A stretch of DNA of 64,000 nucleotides. Source: DATGKG01 sp963851325. GTDB taxonomy: Bacteria; Desulfobacterota; Binatia; Binatales; Binataceae. How positions within the stretch are numbered: position 1 is the stretch's first letter; the number at the start of each line of letters is the position of its first letter. The stretch is from positions 3,038,001 to 3,102,000 of the forward strand of contig CAWKOR010000001.1 of NCBI GenBank assembly GCA_963851325.1. The letters run 5' to 3'. Made by a program: the position numbers and the translations under genes. The notes below the pieces were generated by a model that made no database searches, was not told the origin of the DNA, and worked only from the letters and a program-made list of their open reading frames with translations. Below, piece after piece: positions 44,002-52,768 of this stretch.

Positions 44002-44676
44002 ATGCGCATCGAGCACATTGGGGACCGCATTGTCGGTCCCTCTCACACGATCAGGGCATTCAGCGCCGATCACGTGGTGCTTCTAACCGGACTATCCGAT
44101 ACACAGCTGCGGTACTGGGACGACACCGAATTTTTCAAGCCTACTTACGCGTTTGAAAATCGCCGAAGTCCGTTTAGTCGGGTCTATTCATTCAGGGACG
44201 TTGTCGGCCTGCGAACACTAAGCATTCTTCGTAAAGTGCACAAAATTCCTCTTCAAAACCTGCGGCGCGTTGCTCGTAAACTCAGTCAGTATGACGAAGC
44301 GCCATGGTCTGGTCTGACACTTTATGTGTTCAAAAAGGAAGTCTATTTTCGCGAACCCGATTCAGAAGCGATAAGAGGGGTCCTGAACGGGCAATACGTC
44401 TCTCTCAGACTGCAAAACATTATCCGGGACGTTGCGAAAGACGCCGATAAAATGCGGCACCGAACCCCCGACCAAATCGGTCGCATCGAGAGGCATCGTT
44501 ACGTCTCGCATAACGCATGGGTGATAGCGGGGACTAGAATACCTACCAAAGCCATTCGCAATTTTCAGGAAGCAGGGTACTCGCCAAGCGGGATTATCCG
44601 TGAATACCCGCTTCTATCTGAACCAGACATTAAGGCCGCGCTCGCGCATGAGAAGAAGTTGGCGAAACCAGCCTAA
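44002..44676 (+). CDS. MerR-type HTH/DUF433 protein, probable antitoxin
   Basis: The 224 residues have an N-terminal winged HTH of MerR character (VVLLTGLSDTQLRYWDDTEF, then RVYSFRDVVGLRTL). The C-terminal DUF433-like segment is WVIAGTRIPTKAIRNFQEAG followed by GIIREYPLLSEPDIKAAL. DUF433 proteins commonly partner PIN-like toxins. The next gene, 15 bp downstream, is DUF5615-like, so this is probably the antitoxin and autoregulator. Use of A+T-rich codons differs from the surrounding GC-rich genes, suggesting transfer. Confidence 0.82.
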   Translation: MRIEHIGDRIVGPSHTIRAFSADHVVLLTGLSDTQLRYWDDTEFFKPTYAFENRRSPFSRVYSFRDVVGLRTLSILRKVHKIPLQNLRRVARKLSQYDEAPWSGLTLYVFKKEVYFREPDSEAIRGVLNGQYVSLRLQNIIRDVAKDADKMRHRTPDQIGRIERHRYVSHNAWVIAGTRIPTKAIRNFQEAGYSPSGIIREYPLLSEPDIKAALAHEKKLAKPA

Positions 44677-44691
44677 ACTCGGGCGTGCCAA

Positions 44692-45087
44692 GTGCCGGTC
44701 CAACTTCGTTGCTTACTGGACAATGACGTACCAGACTCGGTCGGCGACGTTCTAATTAGCTGCGGTCATTTCATTCTGCACGTTCGTGACATTCTTCCCG
44801 TCAATTCATCCGATCAGCTTGTAGCTACTACTAGCGAGCTGGAAGGCATGATTCTGATCACCTGCGATAGGGACTTTCGATCGGTGGCTCCTCGCATACC
44901 GAAAGGCCATCGCGCTCGGTTTCGTAAGCTTGGACGCATCGTACTGGAATGCTCTCAACCACAAGCAAGCAAACGAATACGAGCGGCGATGTCGTTTATC
45001 GAACACGAATTTGAGGAAATACAGAGGCTTCGCGACAAGCGCTTGCACGTAGTTATTCAGACCAACGGGATGAAGACCTTGCGCTAA
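44692..45087 (+). CDS. DUF5615 PIN-like toxin
   Basis: The 131-residue protein starts at GTG 44692. The pattern LLDNDVPDSVGDVLISCGH (acidic pair), then MILITCDRDFRSV (second Asp) is the PIN-like DUF5615 signature, with Asp residues likely to hold a metal for RNA cleavage. It follows the MerR/DUF433 antitoxin by 15 bp. Function as a toxin is inferred from family and pairing. Confidence 0.82.
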   Translation: MPVQLRCLLDNDVPDSVGDVLISCGHFILHVRDILPVNSSDQLVATTSELEGMILITCDRDFRSVAPRIPKGHRARFRKLGRIVLECSQPQASKRIRAAMSFIEHEFEEIQRLRDKRLHVVIQTNGMKTLR

Positions 45088-45128
45088 CCTGCTGCCTGTC
45101 ACGGCCCTTTTTTGGAGAAGGAATCTCG

Positions 45129-46092
45129 GTGCCGGAGTTGTATCCGGAAATCGAACCATACGAGCATGGCAACTTGGAGGTCGGCGACGGCAACCGCCTC
45201 TACTGGGAGACCTGCGGCAATTCGCGCGGTAAGCCTGCTCTCATCCTGCACGGTGGTCCCGGTTCAGGATGCACCCCATGGCACCGGCGCTTGTTCGATC
45301 CGGCAAGCTATCGCATCGTTCTCTTCGATCAGCGCGGATGCGGGCGGAGCATCCCGCACGCAAGCGAACCCGATACGGAACTCGCGAGCAATACCACCTC
45401 GAATCTGATCGCGGATATCGAGCGGCTGCGCCTTCACCTCGGCATCGATCGGTGGCTGATATGCGGCGGATCGTGGGGCAGCACCCTGGCCCTCGCATAC
45501 GCGGAAAGCTATCCGCAGTGCGTCACGGAAATCATCTTATGGGGAGTCACCACCGGCCGCCGCCTGGAGTTCGATTGGCTATTCCGCGGGGGCGTCGCGG
45601 TGCTCTTCCCGGAGCAATGGCAACGTTTGCGCGATGCGTTGCCGCTCGCCCATCGCGACGGCGACATTGTCGAGGCGTATGATCGGTTGTTGCACGATCC
45701 CGATCCGGCGATTCGCGGGAAGGCCGCGCTGGATTGGTGTACCTGGGAATCAGCGACGCCGACCTGGCCTCCTGCACCGGGATTGTCGCCTCGATTCAGC
45801 GACCCCGCTTTCAGGATGGCGTTTGCGCGTATCGTGACGCATTACGTCAGGCATAACGCGTGGCTCGAGGATGGCAGCCTGCTCCGCGGCGCCGTCCATC
45901 TTGCCGGGATTCCCGCGATCATGGTGAGTGGTCGTTTCGATTTCCAGGCACCGATGGGCTGGGCATGGGAACTCAAACTGCGCGTGGCCAGGTGCGCAGC
46001 TGGTGATCGTTGATGATGCCGGCCACGACGCATCCAGCGCGGCCATCACCGCGGCGCTGATCGATGCAACGAATCAATTCGCCACGCGTTGA
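45129..46092 (+). CDS. pip: prolyl aminopeptidase, frameshifted near its 3' end
   Basis: It removes N-terminal proline from peptides. GTG 45129 has AGAAGGA seven bases upstream. The body has HGGPGSGC, DQRGCGRS and the nucleophile GGSWGST (Ser about 114), and the Asp-bearing GRFDFQAP. After GWAWELK the frame goes wrong and ends at 46013. The +1 frame continues AWPGAQLVIVDDAGHDASSA to TGA 46090-46092, which holds the catalytic His. One extra base around 45976-45983 explains this. As printed, the enzyme would lack its His. Confidence 0.88.
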
Positions 46093-46142
46093 CCGGTTTG
46101 GCCCAGCGGTTCACGGTACTAATCTCCGCACTCGAGGCGCTT

Positions 46143-46197
46143 AATCGTACAAACTACAATCAGCTCTAGTAGCATGATAGTATACAATCGTATGAAC
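46143..46197 (+). promoter_or_regulatory. direct repeat upstream of RHH/MazF pair, candidate operator
   Basis: AATCGTACAAAC (46143-46154) and AATCGTATGAAC (46186-46197) agree at 10 of 12 positions and lie 43 bp apart. A -10-like TATACAAT sits at 46181-46188. The position, 42 bp before the antitoxin ATG, fits RHH autoregulation. Spacing near four helical turns is suggestive only. Confidence 0.4.
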
Positions 46198-46238
46198 TCC
46201 ATCACATACACCATGTTTTACAATTGGTGGTACATCTT

Positions 46239-46541
46239 ATGAGATCCCGGCAGTCACCCGCGACATCCAAGAGCGCGCGGTTCAAGAAAATCGGCAGCAT
46301 GCGAGCGGGCCGCAAAGTCATCGTAGACTTTCCCAATGACTTGTACGTCGCGACGGAGAACGCAACGGCCCAGCTGTCGATCAACCGCAGCACGCTGATT
46401 CGTTCGGCGGTTCGGGAATTCCTGGAAAGGCTGCATCGAGATGAGCTGGAGAAGCAGTTAGCGCAGGGTTATATCGCCAACGCTTCCCAGGCCCGGGAAA
46501 CGGCGGAAGCCTTTGAGCGTGTCGACCTGGACCTGCTGTAG
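46239..46541 (+). CDS. ribbon-helix-helix antitoxin of a MazF pair
   Basis: The protein is about 100 residues; the frame is open to TTG 46224. RKVIVDFPNDLYVATENATA and NRSTLIRSAVREFLERLHR form a ribbon-helix-helix DNA-binding unit of the CopG class. A Gln/Ala-rich tail (YIANASQARETAEAF) would bind the toxin. The stop is 3 bp from the mazF start. The RHH, rather than AbrB-type, antitoxin makes this a hybrid module. Confidence 0.85.
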   Translation: MRSRQSPATSKSARFKKIGSMRAGRKVIVDFPNDLYVATENATAQLSINRSTLIRSAVREFLERLHRDELEKQLAQGYIANASQARETAEAFERVDLDLL

Positions 46542-46544
46542 CTG

Positions 46545-46895
46545 ATGCCGGGCAAATGCGTAAGAGGCGCCGTCGTCGAAGTTAACCTCGATCCTGTCGT
46601 CGGCAGCGAAGCCAACAAGACCCGTCCCTGCGTGGTGATTCAAAATGACGTTGGTAACCGGTTCTCGCCAATCGTAATCGTTGCCGCGATAACCGGCGCC
46701 GAAAACGTTCCCAGGCAGTATCCGGTTGATGTCCCGGTGCCAAAGGGCGAGGGCGGATTGGGGAAGGATAGTGTCGTTCAGTGCAACCAGATCCGGTCCG
46801 TTGATGAGAAGCGTCTAGCCAGGACCTTGGGCCAATTGAGGACTGCCACGATGGCGAAGGTCGACCAGGCGCTCAAGATAAGTTTGGCGCTCTGA
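46545..46895 (+). CDS. mazF: MazF/PemK-type endoribonuclease toxin
   Basis: This 116-residue protein shows the MazF/PemK core: RGAVVEVNLDPVVGSEANKT followed by RPCVVIQNDVGN, PIVIVAAIT, and GGLGKDSVVQCNQIRSVD. The Arg in KTRP and Ser/Thr near IQND align with residues used for RNA cleavage in the family. It is followed on the other strand by the cupin gene. Pairing with the RHH protein supports a type II module. Confidence 0.9.
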   Translation: MPGKCVRGAVVEVNLDPVVGSEANKTRPCVVIQNDVGNRFSPIVIVAAITGAENVPRQYPVDVPVPKGEGGLGKDSVVQCNQIRSVDEKRLARTLGQLRTATMAKVDQALKISLAL

Positions 46896-46899
46896 CACG

Positions 46900-47259
46900 C
46901 TATAGGTGTTGCAAATCCTTGACGGTTCGAGTGCCTACCACATTGCCGGTGTTCAGCGTCGTTTTCGGCTCCAGCAGCAGGATGTGCGCCTCCTCTTCCG
47001 CGATTGGTAGATGCTCGACGCCGCGCGGAACGATGGTGAACTCGCCGGCATCCAGATGAATCTCTCGGTCCCGAAGCTTGATGAGAAGCTGTCCTTTGAT
47101 GACGAGGAACAATTCGTCCTCAGCCTCGTGCCGATGCCATATGAACTCGCCTTTGAACTTGGCGAGCTTCACGTAAGAGTCGTTGAGCTCGCCCACGATA
47201 CGCGGACTCCAGTACTCATCGAAGAGGCTGAACTTCTCGACAAGATTCACCTTGTCCAT
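46900..47259 (-). CDS. cupin-domain protein
   Basis: The frame is open to 47454, but ATG 47259 with GGAGGAG four bases upstream gives a natural 119-residue protein, MDKVNLVEKFSLFDEYW. The cupin motif HRHEAEDELFLVIKG (H-x-H-x3-5-E), then GEFTIVPRGVEHLPI, is complete. It is a small metal-binding beta-barrel. Its start overlaps the stop of the GT39 gene at 47249, so the two are co-transcribed. The substrate is unknown. Confidence 0.88.
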   Translation of the reverse strand: MDKVNLVEKFSLFDEYWSPRIVGELNDSYVKLAKFKGEFIWHRHEAEDELFLVIKGQLLIKLRDREIHLDAGEFTIVPRGVEHLPIAEEEAHILLLEPKTTLNTGNVVGTRTVKDLQHL

Positions 47260-48830
47260 GTGGCTCCTCCCGCAATGAGAAACCTTGGCGCCGCCGCGTA
47301 GACCTTGCCGCGATGGAGCAGAATCAGGTGGCGGTTGCCATGATGCGATTCCAGCACCGGCTCGAGGTCGAGCGCCTCGCCGCGTTTTTTTGCCCATACG
47401 TCCGCGGGAACGATGATGTAACCCGGGGGTGCGTCGCCGAGTTTCCCCTTCCATTCGGGCGCATCGCGATCAAGATAGAACAGCAGCGGCGCAACCTCCT
47501 CGGTGAATCCGTAAAGGTAAAGAGGCTCACCCGCTGCAACCACTTTCGCGATCTCGCCGGCGGCGGGACGGAAGGAGTCGCCACCGCATTCGCGCGCCTC
47601 TCTGCGCGGGATGACGACAAGATTCACGATGATCATCACCACGCAGACTGCCGCGTATGCGCCCTTCAATGCGCGCCCGCCGTATCGTTTGGAGGTGACG
47701 GTGATCATCCAGGCGAGCATCACGGCGGAGGGCGGCCATAGCGGGAGCAGATAGGCGCGGCGCTTGTAGGCCGCGAGCGAGAAGAACACCACCGTGACGA
47801 TCCAGAAAATCGCCAGCAGCCGCACCGCTTCGCGCGGCGCCGCTTCGGTGGGATGTTCGACTTCCTCGGCGCGAGTCGGCCGCGACCGCAGCGCCATCAC
47901 CACCGCGATCGGAGCGAGCAGGCTCAGCGGCCCCGAGTTGAAGAGCAGCGGAAACACGTAATAGAGCGGTGACATGGTTCCGAGCGAGCCGAAAAATCGC
48001 CCGACGTTTTCGCTGCCGATTTGACGATTCAGAAATCCATATTCCCGGCCCACCCAGCATGCGATGTACCAGCTCGAGCCGAGCATGATGGCGAAAATCA
48101 CCGCGAGCAGCGAAATTCGACGGAAGGCCTCGCGCATGCGCCCCTCGACCAGCACGAAAATCGCCATCGCTATGAGCGGAAGCAGCGCGCCGACCGGGCC
48201 CTTCGCCAGCACCGCGAGACCGAGCGCAATCGCGAGCAGATACTGCATCGGTTCGCTGACGGTTTCCTGGGCGAACGACGGGGTCTCGGTCGGCCGCGGA
48301 CCGATCCACCAGAAAAACGCGAACAGCGACAGCGCTTCGTAAAACGCGAGCGTCATGTCGACTCGGCCGAATCTTCCCAGCGTGATGTACTGAAACGCGC
48401 CGGCCAACGTCAGCCCGGCGAGAATCGCGGCTTCGAGGCCGAGGAGCCCGTACACGAACAGCATCGTGAGGATGACGCCGGCGACTGCGTAGAGCGCCGA
48501 CGGCAGCCGCAGGTTGAATGCGGTGACTTTCTTCGCCTCGCTCGCGAGGTCGATGGCCGTCGCGGTCCAGTGGAAGAGCGGCGGCTTGTACATCGGCACG
48601 CGCCCGTTCTCGACCGGGAACAGGTACTTCCCATGCTCGACCATCTGCTGGACGAACACACCCTCGAAGGCTTCGTTGCCGCTGCAGACATCTCGCACGC
48701 CGAGCCGCCAGGTGGTCAGCGCGAGCGTGACGCATGCGATCGCCAAAATCGCAGTTGCCACCCACAGTGTTTCCGAGGTCAGTTTGCGGCGGCCGGACGG
48801 GTTTGCGGACGGCGAGACGATTTCAGCCAC
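47247..48830 (-). CDS. GT39/ArnT-like integral-membrane glycosyltransferase
   Basis: The 527 residues have 10-12 predicted membrane helices. The first periplasmic loop reads CSGNEAFEGVFVQQMVEHGK followed by NGRVPMYKPPLFHW, equivalent to the DE...E/KPP region of ArnT-type transferases, with Asn-Glu in place of Asp-Glu. RFGRVDMTLAFYEALSLF is the second-loop region. It probably uses an undecaprenyl-phosphate sugar. The cupin gene overlaps its 3' end. Confidence 0.87.
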   Translation of the reverse strand: MAEIVSPSANPSGRRKLTSETLWVATAILAIACVTLALTTWRLGVRDVCSGNEAFEGVFVQQMVEHGKYLFPVENGRVPMYKPPLFHWTATAIDLASEAKKVTAFNLRLPSALYAVAGVILTMLFVYGLLGLEAAILAGLTLAGAFQYITLGRFGRVDMTLAFYEALSLFAFFWWIGPRPTETPSFAQETVSEPMQYLLAIALGLAVLAKGPVGALLPLIAMAIFVLVEGRMREAFRRISLLAVIFAIMLGSSWYIACWVGREYGFLNRQIGSENVGRFFGSLGTMSPLYYVFPLLFNSGPLSLLAPIAVVMALRSRPTRAEEVEHPTEAAPREAVRLLAIFWIVTVVFFSLAAYKRRAYLLPLWPPSAVMLAWMITVTSKRYGGRALKGAYAAVCVVMIIVNLVVIPRREARECGGDSFRPAAGEIAKVVAAGEPLYLYGFTEEVAPLLFYLDRDAPEWKGKLGDAPPGYIIVPADVWAKKRGEALDLEPVLESHHGNRHLILLHRGKVYAAAPRFLIAGGATWTR

Positions 48831-48854
48831 GCATCCTCTCCATGACGGGCGCCA

Positions 48855-50021
48855 TTACATCAGATCGAGGCGGAAAATGCTGATGCGTGCGATGCGGTCC
48901 GAATCGTAACCGCGCCACTTGAGCGAGGTCACCTGGTCGGGTCCGACGCGGCGGAACTTCAGCTTCGAGAAAAACCGCGCGGCGCGATCTTCGCTGGTGC
49001 AGGCAAATACGTATTTGAGCTTGCGCGCCTTGGCTTCCCGGATGATCTCCTGGATCAACTCGGCCGCCACCCCTTCGCCCTGGAAACGGGTCAGCGTATA
49101 GAGCGCGGTGATCTCGCCCGCGCGGTCGCGCCGATAGGGATCCGTCAACAGCGAGCAGATGCCCGCCAGATGTTCGTCGCCAACGTGATAACCGAAACAC
49201 GACGGCAGGATTCCCTCGATCTGCCCGGGCGAACGCGGCAGGAGGAAACCCGCATCCTGCGCGCGGATGATGAGCGCCTCGACTTCCTCGAAATCATCGA
49301 TCGAGATCGGCGATACCGTCCCGTACTGCGTCGGCGTGAAGAGCGTGCCCAGACCGGTGAAGCTGAACAGCTCCTCGTAGACCCAGCGCGGCGAAACCAG
49401 GTTCACCGTGCCGACGCCGTCGCGGATCGCATCGGAGGCGAGGCGCACCATCTTACGGCGCAGCTTGGTCGACGCGCGCCGTTGTGCGCGCGCGGAGCGT
49501 TTGGCTTCGACGAATGACATTCGCTCGCCGTGTTCGTCGGTCAGCCCGCCGCCGCGATCGAGCAGGATCAGTTTGAAGACTCGCAGCCGCGATGCCAGTT
49601 CCTGCGCGAAGACCGCGAGGTCCTCGGGATCATCAGTGCTGGTCGAGGCCACCACGATGGAGCCGGCGCGCAGCGCGTGCCAGATTTTCGCGACCGCGGA
49701 ATCAGGGGGATAGGGGCGGGTGCGCAGCCCGGAGGTCGGGTCAAAAATCGGGGGCGCCTCGGGCGGCGCCATCCTGCCGAGACGCCGCATCACGCGGGGC
49801 AGCGCGCTGGGCGATACGATCACGACGCATCGCGTCTGGTTGCGTCGCAGCTCGCGCAGCGTTTTCACCAGGGAATCGAAATCGCTCATGCGCTGGCCGA
49901 CCGGAGGCACCAGCGCAAAGAGCAGGCTTTTGCCGTAAAACTCCTCGAGATAAAAAGTCTTCTCGGTGAAGAGGGTCTCCGAGGCCGGGGAGACTAGCGC
50001 CGCGCTGCTCTCGGGGCTCAT
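48855..50021 (-). CDS. N-acetylglutamate-synthase-like GNAT protein (degenerate kinase domain + acetyltransferase)
   Basis: The 388 residues have an N-terminal part (about 20-215) that resembles an amino-acid-kinase fold without its glycine loops. A junction VYEELFSFTGLGTLFTP follows, like the ELFT-x-x-G-x-GT of ArgA/ArgB proteins. The C-terminal GNAT domain (about 235-388) is DDFEEVEALIIRAQ, then FQGEGVAAELIQEIIREAKA and ARFFSKLKFRRVG. A plausible role is the first step of arginine synthesis, complementing argBDFG. The alternative is an unrelated two-domain acetyltransferase. Confidence 0.75.
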   Translation of the reverse strand: MSPESSAALVSPASETLFTEKTFYLEEFYGKSLLFALVPPVGQRMSDFDSLVKTLRELRRNQTRCVVIVSPSALPRVMRRLGRMAPPEAPPIFDPTSGLRTRPYPPDSAVAKIWHALRAGSIVVASTSTDDPEDLAVFAQELASRLRVFKLILLDRGGGLTDEHGERMSFVEAKRSARAQRRASTKLRRKMVRLASDAIRDGVGTVNLVSPRWVYEELFSFTGLGTLFTPTQYGTVSPISIDDFEEVEALIIRAQDAGFLLPRSPGQIEGILPSCFGYHVGDEHLAGICSLLTDPYRRDRAGEITALYTLTRFQGEGVAAELIQEIIREAKARKLKYVFACTSEDRAARFFSKLKFRRVGPDQVTSLKWRGYDSDRIARISIFRLDLM

Positions 50022-50087
50022 CGATGCGTGGCGACAACTAACCGCGCGAAGTTCAAATCCAGCGAGTGCAAGTCGATTTGGCGACCG

Positions 50088-50552
50088 CTACTTATGCGCA
50101 GCGGCGATGTGAGCGGAAGGGGTTTCCGGGAAACCGGTGGCGACGCGCGAGGACGAGATCTCCTGTAGCGAAGTGTCGGAAAATACTTCCAGGAGTACGC
50201 GCTGCCCCTTCTCCCAGACCCGATACATCCTGCAGGTCGGCTGCAGCGCGCAGGAACTGGAGCCGTCGGTGCATACGTTGAGCGTGATGGGGCCCTCGAC
50301 CGCTTCGATAATGTCGCGGAAGGAAATGTTGGTGGCCGGCCGCGCCAGTTGATAGCCGCCGCCCGGCCCGCGCCGCGCATGCACCAGTCCGCGATGCATC
50401 AGGTCGCGGATCACCTTCTCCAGGTAGTACTTGGGGATTTGCTCATGGCGCGCGATCTCGCTGCCGCGCGCGACCCCGTTGGGCCGATCGGCGAGATAGA
50501 TCATGGCCCGCAGCGCGTATTCGATCTTGCGCGGTATCTGCATCAGGCTCAT
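50088..50552 (-). CDS. Rrf2-family transcriptional regulator with three cysteines
   Basis: The 154 residues begin MSLMQIPRKIEYALRAMIYL, with a winged helix (SEIARHEQIPKYYLEKVIRD) and the RRGPGGGYQL wing typical of Rrf2. Cysteines C94, C101 and C107 (C-x6-C-x5-C) could hold an iron-sulfur cluster as in IscR/NsrR. No isc or suf genes lie next to it, and its target is unknown. The NO reductase is 13 kb away. It follows ribE by 55 bp. Confidence 0.9.
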   Translation of the reverse strand: MSLMQIPRKIEYALRAMIYLADRPNGVARGSEIARHEQIPKYYLEKVIRDLMHRGLVHARRGPGGGYQLARPATNISFRDIIEAVEGPITLNVCTDGSSSCALQPTCRMYRVWEKGQRVLLEVFSDTSLQEISSSRVATGFPETPSAHIAAAHK

Positions 50553-50607
50553 GGGTTACCTCTGACGCGCCCGACCAATCCGCCGCGATGGTGCGAAGCT
50601 TGGCGCA

Positions 50608-51222
50608 TCATGATGCGGCGGCCGCCGTGGCCGCGCGGCCGCTCAAAATTCGCTCGACGTATTTCACCATCATGTCGCTCTCGACGTTCACCTTGTCACC
50701 GGGTTTGCGAAAACCCATGGTAGTGACCTTGAGCGTATGCGGGATCAGCGCGCAACTGAAACGCCGTCCGCGAATCGAAAACACTGTCAGCGAAATTCCG
50801 TCGATCGCGACCGAACCCTTTTCAACCAGGTAGCGCGCCTCATTGGCGGCCACCTCGAAGGTGTAGAGTTTGGAATCGCCTTCCGGCTTGATCGAGATGA
50901 CGCGGCCGACGCTGTCGACGTGACCGGCGACGATGTGGCCATTGAGCAGCGTATTAAGCGTGATGCATCGTTCCAGGTTGACGCGATCGCCGGCTTTCAA
51001 ATTGCCCAGAATGGTGCGGCGCAACGTTTCGGCAGAGACGTCCATAGTCAGGCTGCCGCGACCCTTGGCGATCACGGTAAGGCATGCTCCGCTGACGGCA
51101 ATCGAATCGCCGACCTTGATTTTGGCTATCGGCAGGCTGGTATTGAGCGTCACCACCGCGCCATCGGCGCTCTGCCGGAGGTCGGCCACCTTTCCCAAAT
51201 CTTCGATTATGCCGCTGAACAT
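50608..51222 (-). CDS. ribE: riboflavin synthase, alpha subunit
   Basis: It dismutates two lumazine molecules to riboflavin. The 204 residues have the internal two-fold repeat of the lumazine-binding domain. Repeat 1 is MFSGIIEDLGKVADL...SIAVSGACLTVI; repeat 2 is GHIVAGHVDSVGRV...SVAIDGISLTVF. The C-terminus has an Ala-rich tail. No other rib genes are adjacent, and I see no FMN riboswitch in the 200-bp upstream gap. Confidence 0.95.
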   Translation of the reverse strand: MFSGIIEDLGKVADLRQSADGAVVTLNTSLPIAKIKVGDSIAVSGACLTVIAKGRGSLTMDVSAETLRRTILGNLKAGDRVNLERCITLNTLLNGHIVAGHVDSVGRVISIKPEGDSKLYTFEVAANEARYLVEKGSVAIDGISLTVFSIRGRRFSCALIPHTLKVTTMGFRKPGDKVNVESDMMVKYVERILSGRAATAAAAS

Positions 51223-51422
51223 GCTCTTTTAGAACTCGCCGAACCGGGAAGACTAAAAATCCAGAAAAATCATATCTTTTTAACCATCGGAGCCGCAACC
51301 GCGCTTCGCACGAGTGGCGGTGGAGCACCGACTTCACGCCGCGGAAACTGAAGACGCGCCAAAACCGGTTCCCGATAAACCCGCGGATGCAGTAGACTCG
51401 CGCGATTGGGGAACGGATTACG

Positions 51423-52670
51423 ATGAACAAAAAAGAAGCTCCGGGAGCATGGCTGGTCGTCGCCGTGCTGTTCGTCTGTTGGTTTTTCGTCTGGGGCGGC
51501 GGCGCCAACACCGGCGCCGTGTTCTTCACCCCGTTGCTGAATCATTTCGGATGGAGCCGCGCACGGCTGTCGTCAGGCATTGCCGCATCGGCGCTGTCCG
51601 CGGGCGCATTCGGCCTGGTGGTCGGATGGCTGCTGGATCGGGTCGACGCGCGCAAGGTGATGGTCTCCGGGGTAGCGATCGTCGCGGCCGGATACATCCT
51701 CGTGACCCGCACCCACACTTTCTCCGAATTCTTTCTCTGCAACCTGTTGCTCGGCATCGGCTTTGTCGCATGCACCGGCATTCCCTCCTCGCTGGTGCTG
51801 GCAAACTGGTTCAACGAGAGGCGCGGACTCGCGATGGGAATCGCGCTGGCCGGCGCGTCGATCGGCGGCGCAGTCATGACGCCGGTCACGAACTGGGCAA
51901 TTTCCGCCCGCGGCTGGAAATTCGGCTATCTGGTAGTCGCGGCGCCGATGCTCCTCATCACCATCCCGCTGCTGATTGCGTTTGTGCGGACGCGCCCGGC
52001 CGCCCAGGCCGAGCCCGAACGTCATCCCTCGGAGCCGCCGCCGGCACCGATCGAACTACCCGGCCTCGAGGTTGGCGAAGCGCTACGCGGGCGCTCGATG
52101 TGGCTCATCACGCTGGTACAATTCCTGTTCGCGTCGTTGTTTGCCGGACTCGGCCAGCATTTCATCGCCTATCTGATCGATGTGGGGTACAGCGCGAACG
52201 TGGCGGCGCAGGTGCTCAGCATGTTGTTCGTCTTCACCACCATCGGCAGCCTCGTTTCCGGACCGCTGGCGGATCGCGTCAACGCGCGGCTCGCGACGGC
52301 GGCGACCTGGTTCGTGACTGCGATCGCGGTGTTTGCGCTGCTGGGCGCGGCGCACTTCTCGGCGCTGATGGTATATGCGGTGCTGGTCGGCGCGGTCGGC
52401 GGCGCATTCGGCGTGCTGATCCCGCTCCTGATGCTGGAGTCGCTGGGGATCAAGCGCTTCGGCTCGCTGATGGGAATCGCGGGAGTGCTAAGCACGCTCG
52501 GATACGCGGTGGGTCCGGTCGTGACCGGATGGATTCACGATCGCACCACCAGCTATGTCCCGGCGCTATGGCTGTTCATCGGCGTATCGCTACTTTGCGT
52601 ATTGGCATGCCTGGCGTGTCGCCCCTTGCAGAGTGTGCTGGACGAGCGCGCGACCCGCGAAGCCGCATAA
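51423..52670 (+). CDS. MFS transporter (monocarboxylate/OFA-like)
   Basis: The 415 residues form 12 predicted helices with a cytoplasmic loop (about 190-220, rich in Pro/Glu). The N-terminal helix WLVVAVLFVCWFFVWGGG, the GWSRARLSSGIAASAL segment and the motif-A loop LDRVDARKVM fit monocarboxylate or OFA-type transporters. Substrate unknown. It is divergent from ribE. Confidence 0.9.
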   Translation: MNKKEAPGAWLVVAVLFVCWFFVWGGGANTGAVFFTPLLNHFGWSRARLSSGIAASALSAGAFGLVVGWLLDRVDARKVMVSGVAIVAAGYILVTRTHTFSEFFLCNLLLGIGFVACTGIPSSLVLANWFNERRGLAMGIALAGASIGGAVMTPVTNWAISARGWKFGYLVVAAPMLLITIPLLIAFVRTRPAAQAEPERHPSEPPPAPIELPGLEVGEALRGRSMWLITLVQFLFASLFAGLGQHFIAYLIDVGYSANVAAQVLSMLFVFTTIGSLVSGPLADRVNARLATAATWFVTAIAVFALLGAAHFSALMVYAVLVGAVGGAFGVLIPLLMLESLGIKRFGSLMGIAGVLSTLGYAVGPVVTGWIHDRTTSYVPALWLFIGVSLLCVLACLACRPLQSVLDERATREAA

Positions 52671-52734
52671 ATTTCCTTCTTGAACAGAATGTACGTTTGA
52701 GGATGAAGCTTTGCGATCGGGCCTGATATTCTAT

Positions 52735-52744
52735 ATTCTAGAAT
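52735..52744. promoter_or_regulatory. palindrome and -10-like box upstream of HTH/nucleotidyltransferase pair
   Basis: ATTCTAGAAT is a perfect 10-bp palindrome 24 bp before the GTG start at 52769. TATATT at 52732-52737 overlaps it and could be the -10 box. A regulator bound here would block the promoter, as expected of autoregulated toxin-antitoxin operons. The local A+T-rich tract contrasts with its surroundings. Confidence 0.45.
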
Positions 52745-52768
52745 CACGAATCAGATCGGTAGATAATC

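Noticed and set aside
47527..48765. 412-codon minus frame in another phase of the GT39 gene
   Set aside because: Arg/Ala/Asp-rich composition with no hydrophobic helices; the overlapping frame is a proper membrane glycosyltransferase.
51314..52726. 470-codon plus frame overlapping the MFS transporter
   Set aside because: Arg-rich GC-driven open frame; the 415-residue frame has 12 helices and transporter motifs.
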